Positions 26,459-35,711 are shown, numbered from the stretch's first letter. The stretch: 64,000 nt of DNA from Caballeronia fortuita (GCF_001544835.2 NZ_FCNX02000020.1:1-64000); one strand, 5' to 3'. Notes: generated by a model from the letters alone, not told the origin. Made by a program: numbers and translations.

Positions 26459-26765
26459 GGCGGTTTCCGGTCGAGATCAGACCAGCGCCTGCGTCACGTC
26501 ATCGGAGAAGGGCATGCGCCGGCCATCGATCAGCACGCCGCCTCCATCTTGCGGATCGCGCTCTGCCTGCGGGCCAATCACCATGTTGCGCGCCGTCCGG
26601 TTGGTTTCCGGACGCCCAAGACAACGTGCCGAGCACATCGGAGGCGCGGAAGCGTCGCCGCAACGTTCGGCCGTGCCGCGACGTCGATGCCGGTGACATC
26701 GGCGCCGTAGACGAACGCGAGCCAGCGTCGCATCCAATCCATAGGATGCTTCGTGCGCCGATCCG
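26459..26765 (-). other. Possible decayed coding remnant
   Basis: 307 bp with no intact gene. Minus-strand frames show protein-like fragments in two different frames: one includes RRWLAFVYGADVTGIDVAA (about 26660-26735) and another ends GPQAERDPQDGGGVL...ALV at a stop near 26477. This suggests a frameshifted 3' end of a lost gene, but I cannot name its family. Confidence 0.3.
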
Positions 26766-27740
26766 TCAGGCTTCGCCGGTTACGAGCGAGCAGAATCGAT
26801 CGAGGTCGATGTTGCCGCCGCTGATAATCACGCCGACGCGCTTGCCCTTGAGCGCATCCTTCATGTTCAGCGCGGCGGCCAGTCCGAGGCATCCGGTCGG
26901 CTCGACGAGGATCTTCATGCGGGACGCGAAGAACTTCATGGCGTTGACGAGATCTGCATCCGATGCAGTCAGGATGTCGTTTACATCGCGCTTGATGATG
27001 GCGAACGTGTAGTTGCCGAGATGCTGCGTCTGCGCGCCGTCCGCGATGGTTTTCGGCGTATCGATATGCACGATCCCGCCGCTGCGGAACGATTGCTGGC
27101 CATCGTTGCCCGCTTCCGGCTCGACGCCGTACAGCACGCATTGCGGCGCGAGCGCCCGGGTAGACAGCGCGGTGCCCGAGAGCAGGCCGCCGCCGCCCAA
27201 GGGCACGAAGAGATAATCGAGCGCGCCGGCGTCTTCGAAGAGTTCCTTCGCGGCTGTGCCTTGTCCCGCGAGAATGTCCGGGTGATCGTAGGGCGGAATC
27301 AGCGTGAGACCGTTTTCATCGGCGAGACGCTTGCCGATCGCTTCGCGATCCTCCGTGTAGCGGTCGTACCCGATTACTTTCGCGCCGTATCCCTTCGTCG
27401 CCGCCACTTTGGCTGCGGGCGCGTCGTGCGGCATCACGATCGTTGCAGGAATGCCCAGGAGCTTCGCGCACAGCGCAATGCCTTGCGCATGATTGCCCGA
27501 CGAGAACGCGACGACGCCCGCTTTGCGCTGTTCGGGCGAGAAGCGCGAGAGCGCGTTGAAGGCGCCGCGGAACTTGAACGCGCCCATGCGCTGCAAGTTC
27601 TCGCACTTGATGAAGACTTCCGCGCCGGTCATGTCGTTCAGCGTGCGCGAGGTCAGAACTGGTGTGCGATGTGCAATGCCCGCGATGCGCGAAGCCGCGG
27701 CCTCGACGTCTGCGTAAGCAGGAAGCTGGGAAGGGGTCAT
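26766..27740 (-). CDS. Threonine/serine dehydratase-like PLP enzyme (fold type II)
   Basis: A 324-residue enzyme. The PLP lysine is in GAFKFRGAFNAL (about residues 49-60), SSGNHAQGIA (about 79) binds the cofactor ring, and PLGGGGLLSG (about 178) holds the phosphate. It is the size of biosynthetic-type catabolic dehydratases without an ACT domain, such as TdcB, serine racemase, or threo-3-hydroxyaspartate ammonia-lyase. The neighbouring DauR-like regulator suggests a catabolic amino acid role. Start MTPSQLPAY is chosen from homology; its ribosome site is weak. Confidence 0.87.
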   Translation of the reverse strand: MTPSQLPAYADVEAAASRIAGIAHRTPVLTSRTLNDMTGAEVFIKCENLQRMGAFKFRGAFNALSRFSPEQRKAGVVAFSSGNHAQGIALCAKLLGIPATIVMPHDAPAAKVAATKGYGAKVIGYDRYTEDREAIGKRLADENGLTLIPPYDHPDILAGQGTAAKELFEDAGALDYLFVPLGGGGLLSGTALSTRALAPQCVLYGVEPEAGNDGQQSFRSGGIVHIDTPKTIADGAQTQHLGNYTFAIIKRDVNDILTASDADLVNAMKFFASRMKILVEPTGCLGLAAALNMKDALKGKRVGVIISGGNIDLDRFCSLVTGEA

Positions 27741-27776
27741 GTCTGACTCGGAAGGATAGCCGTGTCTGTAAATTAT

Positions 27777-27790
27777 GTCCAATAATGGAC
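27777..27790. promoter_or_regulatory. GTCCA-ATAA-TGGAC inverted repeat, candidate operator
   Basis: A perfect 5-bp inverted repeat with a 4-bp AT spacer lies between the divergent dehydratase and DauR-like genes, 36 bp from the dehydratase start. TATACAAT at about 27822-27829 could be a -10 box for the regulator gene. Confidence 0.5.
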
Positions 27791-27843
27791 GAAATATCAA
27801 TATCAGCCGCGCACCATACGCTATACAATGCGCCGAAACCTAG

Positions 27844-28488
27844 ATGAATCGTCCAATGGCCAAGCGCAGACTCACGCCCGAGCAGAAAACCATCGTCGAT
27901 CAGGTCAAGCACATCGCGGCGGGCCTGGGCGAAACGCTCGCGCCTTTCACCGAAGTCGTGGTTCACGATCTTCTGCATCCGAAGAACGCGATTCTCGCGA
28001 TTTACAACAACCTGTCCGGGCGTGCGGTCGGCGATCCGGCGACCGAACTGGGCCTCGCGCGCATCGCCGATGCCGGATATCCGCAAGTCGTCGCGAACTA
28101 CGCGAACCGTTTCGCGGATGGCCGGCAGGCGAAGAGCACGTCCATCGGCATAAAGGATTCGGACGGGCGATACATCGCTGCGCTGTGTCTGAATGTCGAC
28201 GTGACGCTTATCCGCAGCATGACGACCATGCTGGAACAATTCTCCGCGCTCGCGAACGATGCGGTCAAGGAGTCGCTCGATCCGTCCGGCGCCGCGTCGT
28301 TGCGCGAGCGGATCGACCGGTACGCGGTCGGTCACGCGACGACGCCGCAATCGTTGCGCACCGATCAGCGCAGGGCGCTGATGCAGGCGCTCAAAGACGA
28401 GGGGTACCTCGAACTGCGGCGTTCGATGGAAACCGTCGCCCAGCACCTGGGCGTCTCGCGGGCGACGGTCTACAACGACGCGAAGTGA
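27844..28488 (+). CDS. DauR/YheO-type transcriptional regulator
   Basis: A 214-residue protein with an N-terminal YheO-like PAS domain (LAPFTEVVVHDLLHPKNAIL near residues 33-52, then DGRYIAALCLNVDVTLIRSM) and a C-terminal helix-turn-helix (VAQHLGVSRATVYNDAK) of the HTH_22 type. DauR represses D-arginine catabolism in Pseudomonas; relatives often sit beside PLP enzymes for amino acid breakdown. Divergent from the dehydratase gene, so a direct regulator of it. Confidence 0.85.
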   Translation: MNRPMAKRRLTPEQKTIVDQVKHIAAGLGETLAPFTEVVVHDLLHPKNAILAIYNNLSGRAVGDPATELGLARIADAGYPQVVANYANRFADGRQAKSTSIGIKDSDGRYIAALCLNVDVTLIRSMTTMLEQFSALANDAVKESLDPSGAASLRERIDRYAVGHATTPQSLRTDQRRALMQALKDEGYLELRRSMETVAQHLGVSRATVYNDAK

Positions 28489-28525
28489 GACCGCTTGCGC
28501 CGCCGATCCATCGCCCGATAGTGGC

Positions 28526-28670
28526 ATGAAGACACTGTTCGTCAGTGATGACGAAGCGGCGCGTGCGCTTGAGGGCGTACAGTTCGGCGCAGTTCAGAGC
28601 GGCGATCGAGGCGGAATTGGACGAGGACAGCGAAATCCAGCTACTGACGAGCCGTCCGAAACGGCCCTAG
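28526..28670 (+). pseudogene. Frameshifted remnant of a small acidic protein gene
   Basis: An ATG at 28526 opens MKTLFVSDDEAARALEG. The continuation QFRAAIEAELDEDSEIQLL ending at a TAG (28668-28670) is in another frame. The distance from start to stop is 145 bases, one more than a multiple of three, so one inserted base would explain the break. I do not recognise the family. Confidence 0.4.
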
Positions 28671-28775
28671 AGTTCCAGTAAGAGACATGAGTGAGTTGAG
28701 ACGGGCGTATCCAGATACATCAAAAAGCGCACTCGCTTCGATGTGCTTCTGCCATTTCGGATGGTCCACGCTTGC

Positions 28776-29017
28776 GTGGCCTCGAGCGGCAGCGCCATCG
28801 ACGCGCGCACTTCGCGTGCGCCCGGTTATGGCAACAGCGAGGTGAAACGCAAACGCATCAAGAGCACTTCGGTTGGGGCAAGACCGTAAGTCGACTTCGA
28901 CAGACGGTGTATCGAGGCATCGTAAGTGTGAACCAGCACTTCAAACTGACGATGCTGGCAAGCAACCTGAAGCGAATGGCACGAATACTGACGGCCTTGC
29001 TGCAAGGCTGCTGGTGA
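28776..29017 (+). pseudogene. Transposase C-terminal remnant (DDE type, IS1182/IS5-like), frameshifted
   Basis: In one frame SAIDARTSRAPGYGNSEVKR (28791 onward) matches the SAIDxRTxRHxGY region of DDE transposases. The tail EHFGWGKTVSRLRQTVYRG then HFKLTMLASNLKRMARIL to a stop at 29017 is in the next frame, as if one G were lost near 28862. No terminal inverted repeats or N-terminal part are seen, so this is an old IS fragment. Confidence 0.7.
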
Positions 29018-29149
29018 GTCGGCATTGGTGCGCACGTCCGGCGTTTCGAGCATTCCCTTCGGATCCCTCGCTCCCTCAATTTTCCCCATCCCCTGCCGTA
29101 AACGAGCCATGTCAGATCGTCTTCCGCTGGAAGAAGGCTCAACGAGCGC

Positions 29150-30430
29150 ATGCGTGTCGACCTCATAACCCTCTATTTGTTAGCAATCGGTACGCTCCTC
29201 GCCAGCAGCGGCTTGACGCTCTGGGAGCGCCGGTCGTATCCGCGGCGCAAACGCGAACTCGGCGTGCTCGCCGCCGGTTACGCCACGCTCGCGCTCGGCT
29301 GCGCCACCGCCTCGATCCGGCACGACGTCCCCGGCCTGCCCGGCGTCGCAGGCTCCGCGCTCGCGAATCTCATCATCGTCGGCGGTTATCTGCTGAATCT
29401 GCAAGGCGTCGCGCTGCTCAACGGACGCCGTTACGGCCGCATCTCCGTCGTCATCCTGTCGATGCTCGCGCTCGCCTGGGTCATCGCGGGCAAGCGCGGC
29501 GAAGCGGTCATGTGGGCCTACGTCAGCGCGACGCCCATCGCCGTCGTGTGCGGCCTGACCGCGCGCGAACTGCTCGGCACGCGCGATTCGAAATGGAAGC
29601 AGTCGCGCAATCTCGCCGTGGCCGTCACCGGCACGCACGCGCTCTTCTACGCGTTCCGGGTCACCATCCTGCCGTGGCTCGCGGCGTCGTTCGGACCGCA
29701 TGTGCTGGCCATCGTCGGTCAGGCGACGATGTACGAAGGCGTGCTTTATTCCGTCGTCCTGCCGATGACCCTCCTGCGCCTCGCGCGCGACGAAGCCCAC
29801 GCCGATCTGCGGCGCGAATCGCAGACCGATTACCTCACAGGCCTCGGCAACCGCCGATGGTTCTTCGAAGAAGGCGCATCCGCCATCCGCGACAGCAACG
29901 CCTTCGCGCCCGTGTGCTGTCTCGCGCTCGATCTCGATCACTTCAAGGCGATCAACGATCGCTTCGGCCACGAAGCCGGCGATGAAGTGCTGAAGTCGTT
30001 CTCGCGGACGCTGCGCAACGTGCTCGGGCGCGATGTGATCCTGGCGCGCATCGGCGGTGAAGAGTTCGCGGCGCTGCTGCCGGGGCACGAAAACGCGCGC
30101 GCCAAAGACCTCGCCGAAGCCGTTGTGCGCCGCTTCGCGCAGACGGTTACGCGCGCGGCGGGCGGCGTCGAAATTTCGGCGACGGTCAGCATCGGCATGG
30201 CGCGCTTCGGAACCGACGACGACACGCTGGCAAAGGTGCTCGCCGCCGCGGATCGCGCGCTTTACAGCGCGAAATCGCGCGGCGGGAACCGGCTGGAGAT
30301 CGCATCCACGAAACTCGACGCCGTGAAGGGCGACAACGTCCGCGATCTCACGGCTGCGTCGACGGGAGCGAAGGCCGTCGAACGATCGGACGAATCCAGC
30401 AACCTGGCATGTTATCCGCTTGACAAATGA
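29150..30430 (+). CDS. Membrane-bound diguanylate cyclase (GGDEF)
   Basis: A 426-residue protein with six or seven membrane helices in the first ~210 residues, then a GGDEF domain. The DxLTGLGNRR entry motif is at about residue 227 and the active site GGEEF near 302-306 is intact, with LDLDHFKAINDRFGHEAGDE before it. No clear RxxD inhibitory site precedes the active motif, so product inhibition may be absent. It makes cyclic di-GMP at the inner membrane. AAGAAGG lies 9 bases upstream. About 60 C-terminal residues after the domain are disordered. Confidence 0.9.
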   Translation: MRVDLITLYLLAIGTLLASSGLTLWERRSYPRRKRELGVLAAGYATLALGCATASIRHDVPGLPGVAGSALANLIIVGGYLLNLQGVALLNGRRYGRISVVILSMLALAWVIAGKRGEAVMWAYVSATPIAVVCGLTARELLGTRDSKWKQSRNLAVAVTGTHALFYAFRVTILPWLAASFGPHVLAIVGQATMYEGVLYSVVLPMTLLRLARDEAHADLRRESQTDYLTGLGNRRWFFEEGASAIRDSNAFAPVCCLALDLDHFKAINDRFGHEAGDEVLKSFSRTLRNVLGRDVILARIGGEEFAALLPGHENARAKDLAEAVVRRFAQTVTRAAGGVEISATVSIGMARFGTDDDTLAKVLAAADRALYSAKSRGGNRLEIASTKLDAVKGDNVRDLTAASTGAKAVERSDESSNLACYPLDK

Positions 30431-30568
30431 CGGCCGCCCGTCCGGATCGACCGTAAAACGACCGCCCGGGCGCCGCCGAGGCGGATCACGTGGTTCGCAC
30501 CGTGAAGCAGTCTGCCCGATGCCTAGGGAATTTTGACGCGGCGTCTGACAGATTTACCGGAGCCGACC

Positions 30569-33520
30569 GTGGCCGACTTTCTGGCAATGGACGTAAGGCA
30601 AGCCGACGTTCCCATCGCCGCTGTCGGCGCATCGGCCGGCGGCATCACCGCGTTGCAAAAACTGTTCGAGCGGCTTCCCGTCTCGATTCCCTTCGCGCTC
30701 GTCGTATTGCAGCATTTACCGGCCGACAAGACCAGCGGCCTCGCCAACCTGATCGCCCGATGGACGCGCCTGCCGGTCCGCGCCGCGACCGACGGCACCC
30801 GGCCCGTCGCCAATTGCGTGTACGTGCCGTCGCCGGACCGCATTCTGACGCTCGAAGACGGCGTGTTCCGCACGCGGCCTGCGGAGGGCGGCGAACGGCG
30901 TCCCGGCATCGACACGATCGACTCGTTTCTCGAAAGCCTGTCGCAGCGCGAGGCGCCGCGTTCGCTCGCGGTCATCCTCTCGGGCACCGGAATGGATGGC
31001 GCCGCCGGCGCGCTGCGCATCCGGCAGGCGGGCGGCGTCGTCATCGTTCAGGATCCGCTCACCGCGCTTTACGACGGCATGCCCAACGCCGTGATCCAGC
31101 GCGGCATCCACGATCACATCCTTCCTCTCGCGGCGATCGGTCAGCAACTGGTCGCCTGCGCCGATCCGGCATACGTGCGCCCGGTGCCGTCGGGCGGATC
31201 GGCGGTTGGCGCGTCGGAGACGCTCGGCCGCATCATCGAGCTGGTGCGTCAGCGCGCCGGGTTCGATCTGAGCGGCTATAAGCCTTCGCCACTGCTCTGG
31301 CGCATCCAGCAGCGCATGGACGCGCGCGAAATATGGTCATTCGACGACTACGCCTACCTCATCGAAGACGATCCGGTCGAACTCGAAGTGCTGGTTCGCG
31401 GCATTCCGATTCACGTGACCGAGTTTTTCCGCGATGCCGATGCCTGGACGGTCCTGCGCGATGAAGTGCTCGGACCGATCGTGTCCCGCCACGAAAAGCA
31501 GCGCACCGTGCGCGTGTGGACGCCCGCCTGTTCGACCGGCGAAGAAGCGTATTCCGTCGCCATGCTTTTGGATGAAATGTCGCAGGAACGCGCGGAACCG
31601 TTCGATTTTCAGGTCTTCGCAACCGATGCCGCGCCGGAACTCGTGGCGCGCGCGAGCCGTGGATTGTTTCGCGTCAAGTCGCTCGCCGGGGTATCGGAGG
31701 CGCGTCAGAGCCAGTACTTCTACAAGGTCGACGGCGCGTTCCGCGTGAAACGCTGCCTGCGCGAAAAGCTCGTCTGCGTGCCGCAGGATCTCATTTCCGA
31801 TCCGCCGTTCTCCGGGCTCGATCTGGTCACGTGCCGCAACCTGTTCATCTATCTGGAATCCGAAACGGTCAGGACGCTGCTCTCAGTTCTGCACGGCGCG
31901 CTGCGCGTCGGCGGTGTGCTTTTTCTTGGAAAGAGCGAAGCGTATCCACTCGCCGGACAGGGCTTCGAAGTGGTCTCGTCGAAGTGGAACATCTATCGCA
32001 AGGTAGGCCCGATGCCCGGCGGCGGGCGCATGAGCTCCGTGCCGAGGCCGGCATCGAACGGCCAGGCGCTGGCGGCGGCGCTGCGCGTCGCGCACGAGCA
32101 GTTCGACGTTCCGTCGGTGCTGATCGACGACACGTGCAGCGTGCTTCGAACCTACGGCAACACGAAGGGCATTCTCAGGTTGCCGGCGGGCGAGCCGTCG
32201 CTGGATCTGACCGAACTCGTGCCGCGGCAATGGGCTGCGCGCCTCGAGCATGGCGTGCGGCAGGTGCTCGAGCGGCACGAGGCGATCGTCCTGACCGGCC
32301 TGCACGATGGCGACGCAAACAGCGCCGCCGCGAGCGTGCGGCTCACGCCGCTGCAAACGTCGAGCGGCGATGCGCGGGACCGCATACTGGTGTCGTTCAT
32401 ACGCGAGGACGACACGCTCGATGCGCTTCAGGCGGACGGCTCCTCCGTTCTTCAGGACGATCTCGGCATGGACGACGCCATCGACTGGAAGGACGAAGCC
32501 CGGATATCGCGCGAGGAAGTCGAAGCGTCGCACGAAGAACTGCTCGCGCTGAACGAAGAACTCAAGGCATCGAACGAACAGCTCAACCAGAGCAACGAAG
32601 ACCTCGATCAAGCGAACGTCGAGCTGCAGGAGAACATCGCGCAACTCGCAATGCAAAGCCGCGTGTTGCTCTCCGGCGCGGTGATGACGCTGTTGCTCGA
32701 TGCGGAACTCAAGCTCCGATGGTTCACGCCGTCCATGCGCGACCTGTTCCCGCTGCGAGACAACGATACAGGTCGCAGCATCGCCGATCTCGTTCCGATC
32801 TTCCGCGATCCGGATTTCTATACGGACATCCGCCGCGTGCTCGATGCCGCCGACCCGCGCGAAGCGGTCATCCGCAACGGCGGCGGCCGGTGCCTGCTGC
32901 GCAAGATTTTTCCTTATGTCGCGCAGACGGGCGTCATCGACGGCGTCGCGATCACCTTCGCCGACATCACCGACCGCGTGCACGCGGAGGTCGCGCTGCG
33001 TCGCAACGAGGCGTGGCTGTCGGCGCAGAAGGAAGCGTTTCAGGCGGCGATGAACGGCGAGCGGCTCGGCGCGTCGCTCGGCGTTCTGATACGCACGCTT
33101 GCGGCACAGGCCCAGGACGGACGCCGCTGCGCGTTCTACATCGCGGACGGAGACGTGCTGCACCATGTGGTCGGCATGCCGGACGCGTATGCGCAGTGTG
33201 TCGACGGTTTTCGCATCTCGCCCGAGTCGCTTGCCTGCGGTCTTGCGGTCGCGACCGGCGAGCCCGTCATCACGCGCGACGTGCTCGACGAACCCCGCTG
33301 GCGCTCGTGGACCTGGCTCGCGAAGAAGTTCGGCTATCGCGGCTGCTGGTCGTTTCCGGTCGAGACATCGGAAGGCAATCTCGTGGGCTCGCTCGCCATG
33401 TATTTCGATGAACCGCGTGGGCCGTCGCCGATGGATCTCGATCTCGCCGCCGCGTTCACGCAGACCGCCGGGATCATCATCTGGCGATATCTGCAAAGCG
33501 GACAGATCCGCGAACTGTGA
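30569..33520 (+). CDS. CheB-CheR fusion protein with coiled coil, PAS and GAF domains
   Basis: A protein of about 983 residues. A CheB methylesterase domain comes first (catalytic Ser in GASAGG near 20, His in LQHLP, Asp in GTGMDGA). A CheR methyltransferase follows (TEFFRDADAW, SAM motif ACSTGEEAYS, VTCRNLFIYL; about 225-480). A PAS-like region, an E/N/L-rich coiled coil (about 643-690, repeats of EELKASNEQLNQSNEDL type), a PAS domain and a C-terminal GAF domain (about 820-970) complete it. No histidine kinase module is present, unlike many relatives. GTG 30569 is chosen for GGAG at 6 bases; TTG 30533 is possible. Confidence 0.87.
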   Translation: MADFLAMDVRQADVPIAAVGASAGGITALQKLFERLPVSIPFALVVLQHLPADKTSGLANLIARWTRLPVRAATDGTRPVANCVYVPSPDRILTLEDGVFRTRPAEGGERRPGIDTIDSFLESLSQREAPRSLAVILSGTGMDGAAGALRIRQAGGVVIVQDPLTALYDGMPNAVIQRGIHDHILPLAAIGQQLVACADPAYVRPVPSGGSAVGASETLGRIIELVRQRAGFDLSGYKPSPLLWRIQQRMDAREIWSFDDYAYLIEDDPVELEVLVRGIPIHVTEFFRDADAWTVLRDEVLGPIVSRHEKQRTVRVWTPACSTGEEAYSVAMLLDEMSQERAEPFDFQVFATDAAPELVARASRGLFRVKSLAGVSEARQSQYFYKVDGAFRVKRCLREKLVCVPQDLISDPPFSGLDLVTCRNLFIYLESETVRTLLSVLHGALRVGGVLFLGKSEAYPLAGQGFEVVSSKWNIYRKVGPMPGGGRMSSVPRPASNGQALAAALRVAHEQFDVPSVLIDDTCSVLRTYGNTKGILRLPAGEPSLDLTELVPRQWAARLEHGVRQVLERHEAIVLTGLHDGDANSAAASVRLTPLQTSSGDARDRILVSFIREDDTLDALQADGSSVLQDDLGMDDAIDWKDEARISREEVEASHEELLALNEELKASNEQLNQSNEDLDQANVELQENIAQLAMQSRVLLSGAVMTLLLDAELKLRWFTPSMRDLFPLRDNDTGRSIADLVPIFRDPDFYTDIRRVLDAADPREAVIRNGGGRCLLRKIFPYVAQTGVIDGVAITFADITDRVHAEVALRRNEAWLSAQKEAFQAAMNGERLGASLGVLIRTLAAQAQDGRRCAFYIADGDVLHHVVGMPDAYAQCVDGFRISPESLACGLAVATGEPVITRDVLDEPRWRSWTWLAKKFGYRGCWSFPVETSEGNLVGSLAMYFDEPRGPSPMDLDLAAAFTQTAGIIIWRYLQSGQIREL

Positions 33521-33535
33521 TCGCGGCGGCACCGG

Positions 33536-33745
33536 TCATGCGAAAAGCCGTTGCCTTTCACCATAGGGCAAGGGGTGATCGTCGAGCGTCTCGGAGCGGC
33601 CGCGCGACAGAAAGTCCGTCGCCAAAGCCTTCGTCTTGCCGAGCACGAGCTGCGAAATGCCGCTGCCCGCGCCGAGACGGCGCACGCCGAGCGGCCGCCG
33701 ACAGGTTGCCCTCATCGACCGCGCGCGCCGGAACTGCATCGCTTC
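33536..33745 (-). pseudogene. C-terminal remnant of an isocitrate lyase/PEP mutase-family gene
   Basis: Minus-strand residues LGVRRLGAGSGISQLVLG followed by KALATDFLSRGRSE look like the C-terminal part of the isocitrate lyase/phosphoenolpyruvate mutase family (LGVRRLSxG...). The frame ends at a stop at 33536 after PLPYGERQRLFA. Upstream it runs into the TetR gene with no room for the barrel, so it is truncated. Confidence 0.45.
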
Positions 33746-33752
33746 CAGTCGA

Positions 33753-34364
33753 TCAACGTTCCGCACTACGCGTCAGATGCGCGAGAAAGGCGGCGCTCGC
33801 ATCATCGAGCGGCTCTCTGGATTGTTCGAGCTTCGCGCACATGACCGCGCCTTCCCACGCGTTCCAGAAGTATCGCGAGAGTGCGGCGGTGTCCGCGTCC
33901 GCGTGAATCTCGCCGCTCGTCTTGCCTTCTTCCAGACACGCGCGGATTCGTCTGCGCCAGTCGTGCAGGACGTCCACGAGCGCCTTGCGGAAGGTTTCGT
34001 CGAGTGCGGCCAGTTCCTGACTCAGATTGCCGACGAGGCAGCCGCGCCGGAACGCATGACGCTCCATGCCGATCGCGGCATCCTCGGTGAACGCCTTAAT
34101 GCGTTCGAGCGGGGAGAGGCTCGCGTCATTCAGATGCATGTCGAGCTTCCTGGCGAAGTACGCGTGATACGCCTGAATGACTTCGAGGCAATACGCGTCC
34201 TTGCTGTTGAAATAGTAGTGAAACGAGCCTTTCGGCACGCCGGCGAGCGCGACAAGTTCATCGAGCGAGAAGTTGTGGAAGCCCTTTTCTGTCAGGATCG
34301 CGACACCGAGCCGGATCAGCTCCGATCGGCGACCGCCATCTTTCTTGCTTGCCGCCGTTGCCAT
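33753..34364 (-). CDS. TetR/AcrR-family regulator, AcuR-like
   Basis: A 203-residue repressor. Helix-turn-helix GFHNFSLDELVALAGVPKGS then FHYYFNSKDAY (about residues 28-60); the ligand domain contains RGCLVGNLSQELA as in AcuR-type TetR proteins. It is divergent from the acuI-like reductase gene, the arrangement known for acuR and acuI in acrylate metabolism. MATAASKK at 34364 is the chosen start; the open frame extends 80 unrelated residues upstream. Confidence 0.87.
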   Translation of the reverse strand: MATAASKKDGGRRSELIRLGVAILTEKGFHNFSLDELVALAGVPKGSFHYYFNSKDAYCLEVIQAYHAYFARKLDMHLNDASLSPLERIKAFTEDAAIGMERHAFRRGCLVGNLSQELAALDETFRKALVDVLHDWRRRIRACLEEGKTSGEIHADADTAALSRYFWNAWEGAVMCAKLEQSREPLDDASAAFLAHLTRSAER

Positions 34365-34712
34365 CGATATGACGTCCTTCGGATGATTGAGGCTATTGCT
34401 ACCAGCCCGCGCTATACAAGGCGAAGAGCGCATCGAGCGCCGCGCCGAGCAGCCCGCACGCGGCAAGCCCCGGCTTGCCGGCAAGCGGTCGGCGCTGCCC
34501 GTGCACGTCGACGTCAACGTTTGGACGATGAATCCCGCCTGTACGGCGTTCGTGAGCCAGCCGATTCCCGCTGCGCGGAGGTGCCGCGACATCGCGATTG
34601 TCATCCGCGTGTCGAGCCGCTTCAGTGCTTTCCCGGAACGAATATAGGTTTTTGTAGACGACCAGTCAACTAGTGGCTATAACGTCGATAACCGACGAAG
34701 GGAGAACACACG
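34365..34712. promoter_or_regulatory. AcuR-AcuI divergent control region with candidate operator
   Basis: 348 bp without a gene. TAGACGACCAGTCAACTA at 34655-34672 is an imperfect palindrome (TAGAC...GTCaacTA) of the TetR/AcuR kind, placed 41 bp before the reductase start, beside AT-rich sequence suited to a promoter. The 34440-34600 part is GC-rich and has no readable gene. Confidence 0.4.
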
Positions 34713-35708
34713 ATGACCGGACAGACCTTCAACGCCCTGATGCTGCGCGAGGAAGACGGCAAGACCATCGCCAGGGTCGAGACGCTCGGCTTCGATGCGC
34801 TGCCGCGCGAAGATACGCTCGTCAAGATCGACTACTCGACGATCAACTTCAAGGACGCGCTCGCCGTCACCGGCAAGGGAAAGATCGTCAGGACGTGGCC
34901 GCTCGTGCCGGGCATCGATTTCTCTGGTGAAATCATCGAAACGTCGAATCCGGATCTGCGCGCGGGGCAGAAGGTCGTGCTCACGGGCTGGAGCGTCGGC
35001 GAAAAGTACTGGGGCGGCTACAGCCAGTATCAGCGCGTGCGCGGCGAATGGCTGGTGCCGCTGCCGGAAGCAATCACGACGCGTCAGGCGATGATGATCG
35101 GCACGGCCGGCTTCACCGCCATGTTGTGCGTGAACGCGCTCGAAGACGCGGGCATCGCGCCGGCGAGCGGCCAGGTGCTCGTGACGGGTGCGTCGGGCGG
35201 CGTGGGCAGTGTCGCGGTCGCGATATTGAGCAAGCTCGGATACGAGGTCTGCGCGCTCACCCGCAACGAGCAGAAGCACGAGTATGTCAGGAGCCTCGGA
35301 GCAAAGTCGTTCGCCGATGGCCCCCGGTGGGCCGAGCCGCCGCGTGCGCTCGAAGCGCAGAATTGGGCCGCGGCCATCGACACGGTCGGATCGAAAGTGC
35401 TCGCCCGCGTGCTCGCGGAGATGAATTACAACGGCGTGGTCGCCGCGTGCGGACTCGCTGGCGGCGCGGATTTGCCGACCACCGTGATGCCGTTCATCCT
35501 GCGCGGCGTACGGCTCATCGGCGTGGATTCGGTGATGTTGCCGTCGAAGGATCGCATCGATGCGTGGAACCGCATCGTCGATGATCTTCCGGCTGCGCTG
35601 CTCGACGGCATCGCCGCAAAAACGGTCCGGCTCGACGAAGTGAGCGCGGCCGCCGAAGCGATGCTCGCGGGGCAGCTCAAAGGCCGGGTGCTGGTCGATG
35701 TGAACTAG
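34713..35708 (+). CDS. acuI: AcuI/YhdH-family quinone oxidoreductase, acrylyl-CoA reductase type
   Basis: A 331-residue medium-chain reductase without zinc ligands. STINFKDALAVTGKGKIV (about residues 42-59), GIDFSGEI, and the nucleotide loop VTGASGGVGSVAVAIL (about 152-167) are the YhdH/AcuI pattern. The enzyme reduces acrylyl-CoA to propionyl-CoA with NADPH, which detoxifies acrylyl-CoA. GAAGGGAG lies upstream of the ATG. Divergent from the TetR regulator. Confidence 0.9.
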   Translation: MTGQTFNALMLREEDGKTIARVETLGFDALPREDTLVKIDYSTINFKDALAVTGKGKIVRTWPLVPGIDFSGEIIETSNPDLRAGQKVVLTGWSVGEKYWGGYSQYQRVRGEWLVPLPEAITTRQAMMIGTAGFTAMLCVNALEDAGIAPASGQVLVTGASGGVGSVAVAILSKLGYEVCALTRNEQKHEYVRSLGAKSFADGPRWAEPPRALEAQNWAAAIDTVGSKVLARVLAEMNYNGVVAACGLAGGADLPTTVMPFILRGVRLIGVDSVMLPSKDRIDAWNRIVDDLPAALLDGIAAKTVRLDEVSAAAEAMLAGQLKGRVLVDVN

Positions 35709-35711
35709 TGC

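Noticed and set aside
28776..29017. Active insertion sequence
   Set aside because: Only a frameshifted C-terminal fragment remains and no terminal repeats were found.
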